Part shown: in pieces, positions 9,514 to 17,430 of the stretch | Layout: each line of letters begins with the position of its first letter | Position numbering within the stretch: the stretch's first letter is position 1 | From: Mycobacterium scrofulaceum | GTDB taxonomy: Bacteria > Actinomycetota > Actinomycetes > Mycobacteriales > Mycobacteriaceae | Reading direction: 5' to 3' | DNA length: 64,000 nt | Assembly (NCBI RefSeq): GCF_001667885.1 | Contig: NZ_LZJW01000060.1 | Span: 96,057-160,056, forward strand | Program-made: the position numbers and the translations under genes | The notes under the pieces: model-generated | Told to the model about the DNA's origin: nothing | Database searches by the model: none | Seen by the model: the letters and a program-made list of their open reading frames with translations, nothing else

Positions 9514-10571
9514 CAGGTGCAGTCGCAGCAGCAGTCGTCGCAGTCGCAGCAGCAATCGCAGCCCTCGCAGCAGCACCAGCAGCCGGTCCCGTCGCCGCCG
9601 CGCCGCGACTTGCGCCCCGGGTTCGGCGTGCCCTCCTCGTCCCCGGGTTGAATCGACTGGTCACCGAAGTTGATCGGCTCCTGCTGCCCGCGCGGCGTTC
9701 CGCTCTGTGCGGTGAGACCGGCTTGGGCGAAGGTGCGCTTGATCGCGCGGCGCACTTCGCTGGTCAGCAGCCGATCGACCAGGCGCCCGTCGGCGAAGGA
9801 CACGTCGGCCAGCGCCAGCTCGATGCCCAGCACCGCGTCGTCGCACAGGGCGCGCGCCGCGGCCACGGGAGTTGCGGTCGCCGCCAACGGGTTCCACTTT
9901 CCGCGCGCCACGTCGTCGCGGTAGTCCTCGACCGCGTCGAGCAGGTGCGCGACCCGGCCGAACAGCCGCCCGACCTCGCGCAACGGTGCCGCGTTGTCCG
10001 GGCGGCCGGCCAGCACGGCGGTGTGCGCGAACGCCTCCGCGACGGCGGTCTCGGTGGGCTCGGTCACCAGCAACAGCGAACTGCCCGGACGAGCCTGCGC
10101 CTCGAGCGCGGCCTGGCGGTCCATCGCGGCGACGAGCACACCGGTGTCGAAGCCCAGGGTGTGACCGGTGTCGGTGCCTTGGCGCACCCAGCGTTCGGCG
10201 ATGCGACGCGCCGCCGGCCGCACCCCGGCCACGCCGACCATGCCGTCGCGGTCGTCGACGTGGTCACGGACCCGGGCCGCGGCCAGCGCCAGCGACACCA
10301 CCGCGGCCAGTCGCACGCAGTCGCCGGTGGCGACGTCCGCGCGCCGCATCCCGCGCAGTGGGCATGGCCCGGCCGTGCGGCGGGCCGGCTGCCCGGGCGT
10401 CTGCGCTTCGACCAGCAATGAGACCACCAGCCCGTCGTAGTTGGTGGCGATGCGGGCGGCCTGGCCGTAATCGTCGCGCAGCGCCAGACACACTCCGCAC
10501 AGCTGGGCCGTCCAGGCGGCCGCCAGTTCGCCGCCGAGCCGGCGACGGCAGGGCCGAATGATGCCAAACAT
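9513..10571 (-). CDS. DUF5685-like protein with extreme cysteine-rich tail
   Basis: A 352-residue protein beginning MFGIIRPCRRRLGGELAAAW, with a CGVC motif at about residues 25-28 and a helical body. This resembles an actinobacterial family annotated DUF5685. The last 26 residues are remarkable: 13 of the final 22 are cysteines, with Asp, Glu and Trp between them (CWCCCEGCDCCCD and so on). Such a tail could bind several metal ions or form an iron-sulfur or disulfide cluster; this is inference. No signal peptide is seen, so it is probably cytoplasmic. It is divergent from the lipoprotein gene at 10670. Function unknown. Confidence 0.75.
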   Translation of the reverse strand: MFGIIRPCRRRLGGELAAAWTAQLCGVCLALRDDYGQAARIATNYDGLVVSLLVEAQTPGQPARRTAGPCPLRGMRRADVATGDCVRLAAVVSLALAAARVRDHVDDRDGMVGVAGVRPAARRIAERWVRQGTDTGHTLGFDTGVLVAAMDRQAALEAQARPGSSLLLVTEPTETAVAEAFAHTAVLAGRPDNAAPLREVGRLFGRVAHLLDAVEDYRDDVARGKWNPLAATATPVAAARALCDDAVLGIELALADVSFADGRLVDRLLTSEVRRAIKRTFAQAGLTAQSGTPRGQQEPINFGDQSIQPGDEEGTPNPGRKSRRGGDGTGCWCCCEGCDCCCDCDDCCCDCT

Positions 10572-10669
10572 GCACAGAAGTTACCGGACCTTCAGCAAAC
10601 GCGCGCTCGAAACGCGGGGCATCGGACGGTCCCGTGGGCGGCCGCACGGCGGGGAGGCTCCAGGCCATA

Positions 10670-11122
10670 ATGGGCTCGATGACTGCCGGGAAGATGAAGC
10701 TCTTGGTGACCGTCGCGCTGCTCGTTTCGCCGATGTTGGTGGGCTGCCATTTCGCCTCCAGGAACCCGCCGTCGACCAAGACGCTCGAGGTGCCGATGAA
10801 CGAGGTGCTCACGCAGAGCGTCGTCACGCAGAGCATCACCCTGTCCGTGGGCAACACGCTGGTCGTGAAGCTGGGGTCGAACTACACGACGCCGTACCGA
10901 TGGGCGCCGGAGATGAAGATCGGGGACCCGGGCGTCCTCAAGCAGGAGAGCCACGAGTTCGTGCCGCCGAGCTCGGACGCGCTGGGGGCCCCCGGCACCG
11001 AGGTGTGGAAGTTCACGGCGTTGAAGCCGGGGACCACGACGATCGGCACCGCCTACACCAGCTTCGTCGGCAAGGACGCCAAACCGTCGTGCACATACAC
11101 GGCCAACGTCACGGTGCAGTAA
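10670..11122 (+). CDS. Chagasin-like (I42 inhibitor) lipoprotein
   Basis: About 150 residues with a lipoprotein signal: positively charged start, hydrophobic stretch and lipobox LVGC at about residue 29, so it is probably anchored outside the membrane. The mature part has an immunoglobulin-like beta pattern with NYTTPYRW and GAPGTEVWKF, matching the first two inhibitory loops (NPTTGY-W and GxGG) of chagasin-family cysteine protease inhibitors. The third loop (RPW) is not clear. Start 10670 is favoured by GGGGAGG at 10651-10657; 10679 is the alternative. Confidence 0.7.
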   Translation: MGSMTAGKMKLLVTVALLVSPMLVGCHFASRNPPSTKTLEVPMNEVLTQSVVTQSITLSVGNTLVVKLGSNYTTPYRWAPEMKIGDPGVLKQESHEFVPPSSDALGAPGTEVWKFTALKPGTTTIGTAYTSFVGKDAKPSCTYTANVTVQ

Positions 11123-11138
11123 ACGCTCTGGCAAACCG

Positions 11139-11654
11139 ATGCGAGGGCGTCGCGCTCGGGTTACGGTCTTGAACGTGCTCGGTTTTCTCCGCAATCTGTC
11201 CGAGATCGGCAAACTCCCCAAGCCGCTGCGCGATGAGCTCGAGGCCGAGGGGTTGATCTTCAGCGCGGGCAAAGTCGGGGTGAGTCGGCACTTCGGCGGC
11301 CACGTGCCCGGCGTGTATTCGGCCTCGGGCGTGTCCCGCCTTGCGGGCGCCTTCGCGTTCACCACCGCGCGGATCCTTGCCACGCTTCCCGCCCGCGGGG
11401 ACGCCAACCTGCGATCGATCGATTGCCCGTGGGACAACAGCGACGGGCCGGCCAGGGCCACGATCACCGGCAAGGGCCTCAAGCTCGAAATCGACTTGCA
11501 CGGCGTCGATCCCGCTTTCAGCGGGTCGATGAGGCTGAACTACCGCAAGACGATTCCCGACGAGGTGCTGGAAAAGCTGCCGACCACGACGCTGCGTTTC
11601 CCGGTGCAGCCCGCGTTCGTGTATCGGGCGGCCGGGGTGCGGCCCAAGGATTAG
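11139..11654 (+). CDS. Conserved hypothetical protein
   Basis: Up to 171 residues, begun 17 bases after the lipoprotein gene, so probably in the same operon. The first ten residues are unusually Arg-rich and no ribosome site supports 11139; TTG at 11169 or GTG at 11175 (just before a GFLRNLSEIGKLP segment) may be the true start. The protein is soluble, mixed alpha/beta, without cysteine pairs or known catalytic motifs. I do not recognise a family. Confidence 0.65.
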   Translation: MRGRRARVTVLNVLGFLRNLSEIGKLPKPLRDELEAEGLIFSAGKVGVSRHFGGHVPGVYSASGVSRLAGAFAFTTARILATLPARGDANLRSIDCPWDNSDGPARATITGKGLKLEIDLHGVDPAFSGSMRLNYRKTIPDEVLEKLPTTTLRFPVQPAFVYRAAGVRPKD

Positions 11655-11675
11655 TCTGCGGCTCAAAGGTTTCCG

Positions 11676-12440
11676 CTACGCGGCGGTGGGCCGCAGCATG
11701 CGGCCGCTGACGAGCGTCGAGACCCAACCGGGCATCAACCGTGAGCCGGTGGTCATCGCCCGATAGCGCCATCCGGGCACTACGACGGCGCGACCCCGGT
11801 CCAGCGCGCGCAGCCCGGCCGCGACGACGGGTTCGGGCGCCGCAAGCCGGCGATAAATCGCGGTGTGCGAGACGTCCGAGCCCAGCGCGTCGACAAAGCC
11901 GGTGCGGGTGGGCCCCGGGCACAACGCCGTGACCGTGACGCCCGATCCGCGGGTCTCGGCCCACAGCGCCTGGCTCAGCGACAATACGAACGCCTTCGAC
12001 GCGCCGTAGGTGGCCTGGTACGGCCCGGGCTGAAAGGCGATGGTGGACGCGACATTCAAGATGCCGCCCCTTCCGCGGGCCAACATGCCGGGCAGTACCG
12101 CGTGGGTCAGCTGCACGAGCGCGTCGACGTTGACCGCCACCAACTCGCGCTCGCGCCGGGCGTCGACCTCGGCGAACGGACCGTAAGTGCCGAAGCCGGC
12201 GTTGTTGACCAACACGTCGACCTCCCGCCCGGCCAGCCGGGCCACCAGGGCGTCGACGCCGTCCTGGGTGCCGAGGTCGCCGACGACCAGCTCAACCTGC
12301 TGATCGACACGCTGCGCCACCGCGTTCAACCGATCCTCGTCGCGTCCGGCGAGCACCAAGGACATGCCCCGGCGCGCCAGCCGGTCGGCGAAAATCGCGC
12401 CGAACCCCGAGCTGGCGCCGGTGATGACGGCCAATGACAT
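11676..12440 (-). CDS. Short-chain dehydrogenase/reductase (SDR)
   Basis: A classical SDR of 254 residues, Rossmann fold. NAD(P) site TGASSGFG at residues 7-14, structural NNAG at about 87-90, and the catalytic Ser-Tyr-Lys as STIAFQPGPYQATYGASK. The Arg after the second strand (AGRDEDR) favours NADP. The C-terminal 60 residues are basic. It lies 9 bases downstream of the DUF1707 gene in the same direction, so the two may form an operon controlled by the operator at 12908. Substrate unknown. Confidence 0.85.
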   Translation of the reverse strand: MSLAVITGASSGFGAIFADRLARRGMSLVLAGRDEDRLNAVAQRVDQQVELVVGDLGTQDGVDALVARLAGREVDVLVNNAGFGTYGPFAEVDARRERELVAVNVDALVQLTHAVLPGMLARGRGGILNVASTIAFQPGPYQATYGASKAFVLSLSQALWAETRGSGVTVTALCPGPTRTGFVDALGSDVSHTAIYRRLAAPEPVVAAGLRALDRGRAVVVPGWRYRAMTTGSRLMPGWVSTLVSGRMLRPTAA

Positions 12441-12449
12441 GACTACCCC

Positions 12450-12878
12450 TTACTTCGCAACGGTTTTCACGGCGGGGTGGATGCCCAGCGCGTGGCTGAC
12501 CAGGCCGATGCCGGCACCGAGGATGGGCCAGATCGGCCAGAAGTACATCTCGCCCGTGGTCGCGGCGACGGCCGCCCACACGGTGAGCACGATGACGGTC
12601 ATCAGGAGGTAAGCGCCGAGGTGGATGCGCACGCTGCGGCGGGCGGCCTCGACGCGGGCGGCGCGGCGGCGGGGGTCCGCACGCCGGATCCGCTCGATCG
12701 GCAGGTCGGCGAGGAGTTCCCGAAGCTCTCCGGTGCTGTGCGCGCCGAACACGGCTTGCACCCGCTGCTCGTACTCGGCCAGATCCAAATAGCCCTGCGC
12801 CAGCGCCTGGCCGAGGCGCGCGGCCGCCCTTTCCCGGTCGCGGTCGCCGGCGCGGGGGGTGGTGAGTTGCTGATCCAT
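12450..12878 (-). CDS. DUF1707 protein with two membrane helices
   Basis: A 142-residue protein. Residues about 12-62 form the SHOCT-like DUF1707 domain (DRERAAARLGQALAQGYLDLAEYEQRV), a short helical module common in actinobacteria; residues about 85-135 form a 2TM region. The ATG at 12878 is preceded by GGAAGGGG, which decides the start over an in-frame codon at 12941. It is divergent from a TetR gene across an inverted repeat and is followed by the SDR. Confidence 0.82.
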   Translation of the reverse strand: MDQQLTTPRAGDRDRERAAARLGQALAQGYLDLAEYEQRVQAVFGAHSTGELRELLADLPIERIRRADPRRRAARVEAARRSVRIHLGAYLLMTVIVLTVWAAVAATTGEMYFWPIWPILGAGIGLVSHALGIHPAVKTVAK

Positions 12879-12907
12879 TTCGTCCCCTTCCGAAGATGTG
12901 AATGGCT

Positions 12908-12929
12908 TTAACATAGTCTTCAATGTTAA
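12908..12929. promoter_or_regulatory. TetR-type operator between divergent genes
   Basis: TTAACAT (12908-12914) and ATGTTAA (12923-12929) are perfect 7-base inverted arms around an 8-base spacer. The site lies in the 61-base region between the DUF1707 start (12878) and the TetR start (12940) and could silence both promoters. Confidence 0.65.
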
Positions 12930-12939
12930 TCTCGTCAAC

Positions 12940-13557
12940 ATGGCGGTTGGACGAAAATCATCGAGCGGGGCGAAACGCCGGGACAGCTACCACCACGGCG
13001 ACCTCAAACGCGCGCTGACCAGCGCCGCGCTGTCGCTGGTGGCCGAGAAGGGGCCGAAGGGTTTCACCCTGACCGAGGCGGCGCGGCGTGCCGGGGTGAG
13101 CGCCGCCGCCCCCTACCGGCACTTCGCCGACAAGGCCGCGCTGCTGGCGACGGTGGCCGAACAGGGCTTCCGTGACCTGCACGCCGAACTGACCGACGCC
13201 GCCGCCACCGAGGACCCCAAGGAGCGGGTGGTCGACCTCGGCCGCGCGTACGTGCGCTGGGCCGTAGCCCACCCGGACCACTATCGGGTGATGTTCGGCG
13301 CCGAGCTGACGAAGGCCGACCATCCCGACCTGGCCGTCGCCGGCGAGCGGGCGTTCGGCGACCTACTCGACGCGATCGCGGCGTGCCAGGAGGCGGGCGT
13401 CGTCGACGGTCAGGACCCGCGCGAAATCGCCGCGCCGCTGTGGTCGCTGGTGCACGGTGTCGCGTCCCTGGCGATCGGCGGCGAGCTGCACACCGTCGGC
13501 ATCGAGCAGGAACCGGAGGCCATCATCGCCGGCGTGGTGGCCCAACTGCTCGGCTAG
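12940..13557 (+). CDS. TetR family transcriptional regulator
   Basis: A 205-residue regulator beginning MAVGRKSSSGAKRRDSYHHG. The helix-turn-helix is at about residues 20-65 (TLTEAARRAGVSAAAPYRHF), and a C-terminal WHG-like ligand domain follows (YVRWAVAHPDHYRVMFG). The ATG at 12940 fits the sequence family better than the open frame from 12898, which would begin inside the operator. It is probably an autorepressor of itself and the DUF1707-SDR pair. Its end overlaps that of the convergent esterase by 4 bases. Confidence 0.87.
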   Translation: MAVGRKSSSGAKRRDSYHHGDLKRALTSAALSLVAEKGPKGFTLTEAARRAGVSAAAPYRHFADKAALLATVAEQGFRDLHAELTDAAATEDPKERVVDLGRAYVRWAVAHPDHYRVMFGAELTKADHPDLAVAGERAFGDLLDAIAACQEAGVVDGQDPREIAAPLWSLVHGVASLAIGGELHTVGIEQEPEAIIAGVVAQLLG

Positions 13558-14828
13558 GCCACGTTGGCTTGCCGGCGCGCGGCATACACCTCGGCCAGGA
13601 ATTGCTCGACCGCGACCGCGGTGTGCACCGCGCGGGCCGAACCGAAGATGTCGAAAGCGTGCTGGGTGAACGGCAATTCGGCGTATACGACGGGCTGGGT
13701 GCTCACCTGCCGCAGCCGCGCGACGAACGCCCGCGCCTGCTCGACGGGCACCAGTGAGTCGTTGCGGCCATGAAGGACGAAGAATGGGGGAGCGTCGGCG
13801 GAGACGTGGTTGATCGGCGACGCGGTGATGAACGGCTGCATGTTGGTCGACGGCCGTTGCTTGACAACGGATTTGACCAGCAGCGCCGGCATCATGGGAT
13901 GCATCGCGTCGTTGAACCGGGTGAAGTCGTAGATGCCGTAGAACGGCACGGCCGCCTGAACCCGGGTGTCGGCGTCCTCGAAGCCGGGCTGAAATTCCGC
14001 GAAGTTGGGGGTGAGCGCGGCCAGCGACGAGAGGTGGCCGCCGGCCGAACCGCCGGTGATGGCGATGAATTCGGGGTCGCCGCCGTACTCGGCGATGTGC
14101 GTCTTGACCCACGCCAGGGCGCGTTTGACGTCGACGATGTGGTCGGGCCAGGTGTTGCGGGGGCTGTGCCGGTAGTTGATCGACACGCAGATCCAGCCCA
14201 ACTCCGCGAGGTGGCTCATCAACGGATGTGCTTGTCCGCGTTTGTTTCCCGTCGTCCAAGCGCCCCCCGGGATCTGGAAGAGCACCGGCGCCTTGCCGGT
14301 GGGGTCCAGATCCGGACGACGCCAGATGTCCAGGAAATTGGCGCTGCCGTATTCGCCGTAGCTGATGTCGGAGTCGTGGGCGTAGTCGCGGTAGATGCGC
14401 ATCATCCGTAACAACCCTGGCGTCTTGGCGGTGCCGCCACCGGCCGGACGGCGCCACAGGTCGCCCGATTCGGTGAGGCGCGACGTGCCCAGGCCCTCGT
14501 CCAACGCCTCGGTCAGCGGAATGTTGGCCTTGTGCCCGGCGCGGCTGAAGTTCAGCAGGCCCAGCGCGGACAGGCTCGCCACCGTCCACGCCGCGAGTCG
14601 CACCGGCCGGTCGAGCCGGCGGGCCGTCAACGCCAAACCGCCGAGCTGGCTGGCGAGCGTTTGCAGCGGCAACTCGGTGACCACCACCCCGAACATGAAC
14701 GAGAAGAGCGAGGCGTACCCGCTGCGCGCCAACGGCCGGTAAGCGTTGAGCGTGGACACCGCGGTCACCGCCGTGACCACGAGCGACCCAATTTGCCGGA
14801 TGACATGCATGATTCGAGCTGTCCGCAT
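13554..14828 (-). CDS. Lipase/esterase, HSL-like alpha/beta hydrolase (LipM/LipC/LipQ type)
   Basis: A serine esterase of about 424 residues. An N-terminal region with two hydrophobic stretches (residues about 5-100) may anchor it to the membrane; the hydrolase domain follows. The oxyanion motif is IPGGAWTTG (in place of HGG), the nucleophile GGSAGG, the acid in HGRNDSLVPVEQA, and the catalytic histidine in FTQHAFD. The length and membrane-associated start resemble mycobacterial LipM, LipC and LipQ; which one cannot be settled here. Start: ATG 14828 or GTG 14834. Confidence 0.82.
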   Translation of the reverse strand: MRTARIMHVIRQIGSLVVTAVTAVSTLNAYRPLARSGYASLFSFMFGVVVTELPLQTLASQLGGLALTARRLDRPVRLAAWTVASLSALGLLNFSRAGHKANIPLTEALDEGLGTSRLTESGDLWRRPAGGGTAKTPGLLRMMRIYRDYAHDSDISYGEYGSANFLDIWRRPDLDPTGKAPVLFQIPGGAWTTGNKRGQAHPLMSHLAELGWICVSINYRHSPRNTWPDHIVDVKRALAWVKTHIAEYGGDPEFIAITGGSAGGHLSSLAALTPNFAEFQPGFEDADTRVQAAVPFYGIYDFTRFNDAMHPMMPALLVKSVVKQRPSTNMQPFITASPINHVSADAPPFFVLHGRNDSLVPVEQARAFVARLRQVSTQPVVYAELPFTQHAFDIFGSARAVHTAVAVEQFLAEVYAARRQANVA

Positions 14829-14854
14829 GGGCACACCTTACGAGGTGCGTTGGG

Positions 14855-15991
14855 TCAGGCGAACACCGTCTTGGGCATCACCGTGGGCTTGACCCCGTAC
14901 CGCGGCGTGCTTGAGGCAAAACCCCTTCCCGCCGTAGCCATCGCGGGCATCCCGGCCGGAACCGCCGTCACCGGTGCCGCCTCCTCCGGTGCCGCGGCCC
15001 AGCCGGAGCCCGCCGATGGCGAAGCGACGGGATCCACCGGCGGGGCGGCCGCCGACCAACTTCCCGGCACCGACAGTCGGCCTACCGTGGACCCCTGGCC
15101 CACGCCGGCCAGCACGGGCGCCGGGGCGACTCCGGTCGATCCGGCCGGCGCCGCCGACCCGGCCAGCACGGGCCCGACGAACGGGCCGGCACTGCGGAGG
15201 AACAGCGAGGGAACCCCGTTGACGGTGTGGCTCAGCAATACCCCGGTCGGGATCGCTTCCATGGACCACCATGCCGCCGTGTTGACCACGCCATTGATGG
15301 TGTTCTGTACCAACGGGATGTTGAAGAATCCACCGTTCGCGGCTTGGAGCGGGGCGGCGAGTTGCGACACCGCGTCCGGCGCGGCGGTAATCGCGCGCGC
15401 TAGCCCGGCTTGCGTGTTGGCGGTGGCGCCGGTGACCGCGGCGGCTTGGCGGGCCATTCCGCCCGGACTGGTGAGCGGCGCCGGGGGTGTCATCGGAGTC
15501 ATCCGCCCGGCGACCGCCGAAGCGGCGGCGTAGCCGTACATGGCGGCCGCGTCCTGAGCCCACATCTCGCCGTAATGCGCCTCGGTGGCCATGATCGCTG
15601 GCGTGTTGACGCCGAGGAAGTTGGTCGCGACCAGCGCTGCCAATTGGGCTCGGTTGGCCGCGATCGCCGGCGGGGGAATGGTCATCGCGTATGCCGCTTC
15701 GAAGGCCGCCGCGGACGCGGTCGCCTGCGCGGCTGCCTGCTGGGCTTGCGCGGCGGTGGTGTTGAGCCACGTGATGAATGGCTGGGCCGCGGCGGCCGCC
15801 GACGCCGACGCGGGACCCATCCACTGCTCGCCGGTGAGCTCCGTGACCACCGACTCGTAGCCCGCTGCGGCCGTGCCCAACTCGGCCGCCAGCGCGTTCC
15901 ACGCCGCGGCGGCGGCCATCATCGGTCCGGCGCCGGCACCGGCGTAGATACGGGCCGAGTTGAGTTCTGGGGGTAGTGCACCGAAATCCAT
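14855..15991 (-). CDS. PPE family protein, SVP subgroup
   Basis: A 378-residue PPE protein. It begins MDFGALPPELNSARIYAGAG with the canonical PPE motif near residue 8 and carries the WxG turn as EQWMGPAS at about residue 55. The C-terminal half bears the SVP motif GRLSVPGSW and a conserved tail (PAGMPAMATAGR, PRYGVKPTVM). PPE proteins are exported by type VII secretion as a heterodimer with a PE partner, here the PE gene 15 bases upstream. Confidence 0.92.
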   Translation of the reverse strand: MDFGALPPELNSARIYAGAGAGPMMAAAAAWNALAAELGTAAAGYESVVTELTGEQWMGPASASAAAAAQPFITWLNTTAAQAQQAAAQATASAAAFEAAYAMTIPPPAIAANRAQLAALVATNFLGVNTPAIMATEAHYGEMWAQDAAAMYGYAAASAVAGRMTPMTPPAPLTSPGGMARQAAAVTGATANTQAGLARAITAAPDAVSQLAAPLQAANGGFFNIPLVQNTINGVVNTAAWWSMEAIPTGVLLSHTVNGVPSLFLRSAGPFVGPVLAGSAAPAGSTGVAPAPVLAGVGQGSTVGRLSVPGSWSAAAPPVDPVASPSAGSGWAAAPEEAAPVTAVPAGMPAMATAGRGFASSTPRYGVKPTVMPKTVFA

Positions 15992-16006
15992 TGTCTCGTC
16001 TCCCTT

Positions 16007-16807
16007 TCAGATGGCGGCCGGCCGGCCCATCACGGTCGGCTTCACGCCGTAGCGCGGCGCGCCAAGGCCGCCGGTTCTTCCGGCGGTTGCGAGCGCGGGC
16101 ATCCCGGCCGGCACGCCGGTCACCGACGGCCCCTGGGGTGCCGGGGTGCTCGAGCCGATCATCGTGGCGGGTGCTGGGGGCGCGGCCGGCGCGTTCGTTC
16201 CCGCCCACGTGGGTGGCACCGACAGCCGGCCGACAGAGGTGGCCTGTCCGAGAGCAGCCGCGGCCGGAGCCCCAGCGGGCTGAAACGCGCCGGCGACGGG
16301 GCGCACTGTGTCCGTCAGGGTCGTCCCAGCGAGGGCGGACGACGCCGGACCCGATATCGCGTCGGGCCTGACGAGCAGGCCGCCGCCCGCCAGCGCAAGC
16401 AGGTCCGACGTCGCGGACCCGAAGTTGCCCAGCCCGACGTCGGCGATGTTGGCGAGGCCGCTGCCGGGCACGGTTGCCTGGGGCAACGCATTGGGGGCGG
16501 CAAAGGGTAGGGCAGTGGCGGCGGAGTTCGCGGCCTCGGTCGCTTGATAGGAGCCCGCGCTGGTGCTCAAGGTTTGCACGAACTGTTGATGCACGGTCGC
16601 GGCCTCGGCGTTGACCGATTGGTACAGCTCGCCGTAGGCGGTGAATAGCGCGGCCTGTAACGCCGACACTTCGTCGGCGGCCGCGGGAGCGATCGCGGTC
16701 GTCGCGGGCGCCGCTGCCGCACTTTCGGCCGTCAATGCCGAGCCCAGGGTCTCGAGCTTCCCCGCCGCGTAAAGCAGAGCTTCGGGCTGCGTGATCAGAA
16801 ATGACAT
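16007..16807 (-). CDS. PE family protein with SVP-like C-terminus
   Basis: A 266-residue PE protein. The N-terminal domain (MSFLITQPEALLYAAGKLET) is the PE helical hairpin, with YGELYQ near residues 58-63 close to the YxxxD/E secretion-signal position. The C-terminal 90 residues are unusual for a PE: they carry GRLSVPPTW, GVPAGMPALATAGR and PRYGVKPTVM, nearly the same as the tail of the adjacent PPE. It is probably the partner of that PPE in a type VII-secreted heterodimer. Confidence 0.9.
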   Translation of the reverse strand: MSFLITQPEALLYAAGKLETLGSALTAESAAAAPATTAIAPAAADEVSALQAALFTAYGELYQSVNAEAATVHQQFVQTLSTSAGSYQATEAANSAATALPFAAPNALPQATVPGSGLANIADVGLGNFGSATSDLLALAGGGLLVRPDAISGPASSALAGTTLTDTVRPVAGAFQPAGAPAAAALGQATSVGRLSVPPTWAGTNAPAAPPAPATMIGSSTPAPQGPSVTGVPAGMPALATAGRTGGLGAPRYGVKPTVMGRPAAI

Positions 16808-16852
16808 CGGGGTCTCCTCATGGAATTAATCGGGGAATATGGGAGTGCCCCG

Positions 16853-16887
16853 ACTCATGGCGGCTAAGCCGCCAGTTCCATGAGTCG
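16853..16887. terminator. Nested hairpin after the ferredoxin gene
   Basis: GACTCATGG (16853-16861) pairs with CCATGAGTC (16879-16887), and inside them GGCGGC (16860-16865) pairs with GCCGCC (16869-16874). It lies downstream of the ferredoxin stop (16933) and upstream of the PE start (16807), so it probably ends the ferredoxin transcript. Confidence 0.55.
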
Positions 16888-16932
16888 CCTATTGAGTTCG
16901 CGGAAAGGCGCCGCGCGTTCGCCTGAGGTGGC

Positions 16933-17259
16933 CTAGGTCGCCTCGGCCCGGCTTTCCAGGTTCTTGACCGCGGCCGGATCGTGCTCTGTCAGCCCGACCT
17001 TGGCCGCGCCGCCGGGGGAGCCGAGCTCGGTGAAAAAGTCGGCGTTGATCTGCGTGTACTCGCTGTATTCGCCGGGCACGTCGTCTTCGTAGTAGATGGA
17101 CTCGACCGGGCACACCGGCTCGCACGCGCCGCAGTCGACGCATTCGTCGGGGTGGATGTAGAGCATCCGCGCGCCCTCGTAGATGCAGTCGACGGGACAT
17201 TCCTCGATGCACGCCTTGTCCTTGATGTCGACGCACGGTTCGGCGATCACGTAGGCCAC
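16933..17259 (-). CDS. fdxC: 7Fe ferredoxin (FdxC type)
   Basis: A 108-residue bacterial 7Fe ferredoxin, a soluble electron carrier. Cluster ligands are visible as C9, then CIEECPVDC with the [3Fe-4S] spacing, and CVDCGACEPVCPVE for [4Fe-4S]. The tail (FFTELGSPGGAAKVG) is typical of mycobacterial FdxC rather than FdxA. The GTG start at 17259 has GGAAGGA upstream. It is divergent from the LysR gene across a TTGTG-N4-CACAA motif that also precedes nirA, so it could be the electron donor to sulfite reductase; that role is inference. Confidence 0.88.
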   Translation of the reverse strand: MAYVIAEPCVDIKDKACIEECPVDCIYEGARMLYIHPDECVDCGACEPVCPVESIYYEDDVPGEYSEYTQINADFFTELGSPGGAAKVGLTEHDPAAVKNLESRAEAT

Positions 17260-17374
17260 GAGCGTTGTCCTTCCGTTGTCTGGCTGGCTAATTTAGCGCG
17301 GCCGACGCGCCACCGGCCAGGGTCATCCCTTCCATGGTTCTTGCCGCGGCTGGGCGCGAGTAGGGCACGCGGCG

Positions 17375-17409
17375 TTGTGGAGTCACAAGCTATCGTTGTG
17401 TCACACGAA
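17375..17409. promoter_or_regulatory. LysR-type boxes between fdxC and the LysR gene
   Basis: TTGTG-GAGT-CACAA at 17375-17388 is a perfect 5-base inverted repeat with T-N11-A geometry. A degenerate second copy, TTGTG-TCAC-ACGAA, follows at 17396-17409. The first lies 42 bases upstream of the LysR start and 115 upstream of the fdxC start. The same core occurs upstream of nirA at 21674-21687. Confidence 0.6.
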
Positions 17410-17430
17410 TTGATTGTGATGTGATCAGCC

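Noticed and set aside
13554..14828. Firm naming of the esterase as LipM
   Set aside because: Length and locus context fit, but LipC and LipQ share the same motifs; without alignment the name would be a guess.
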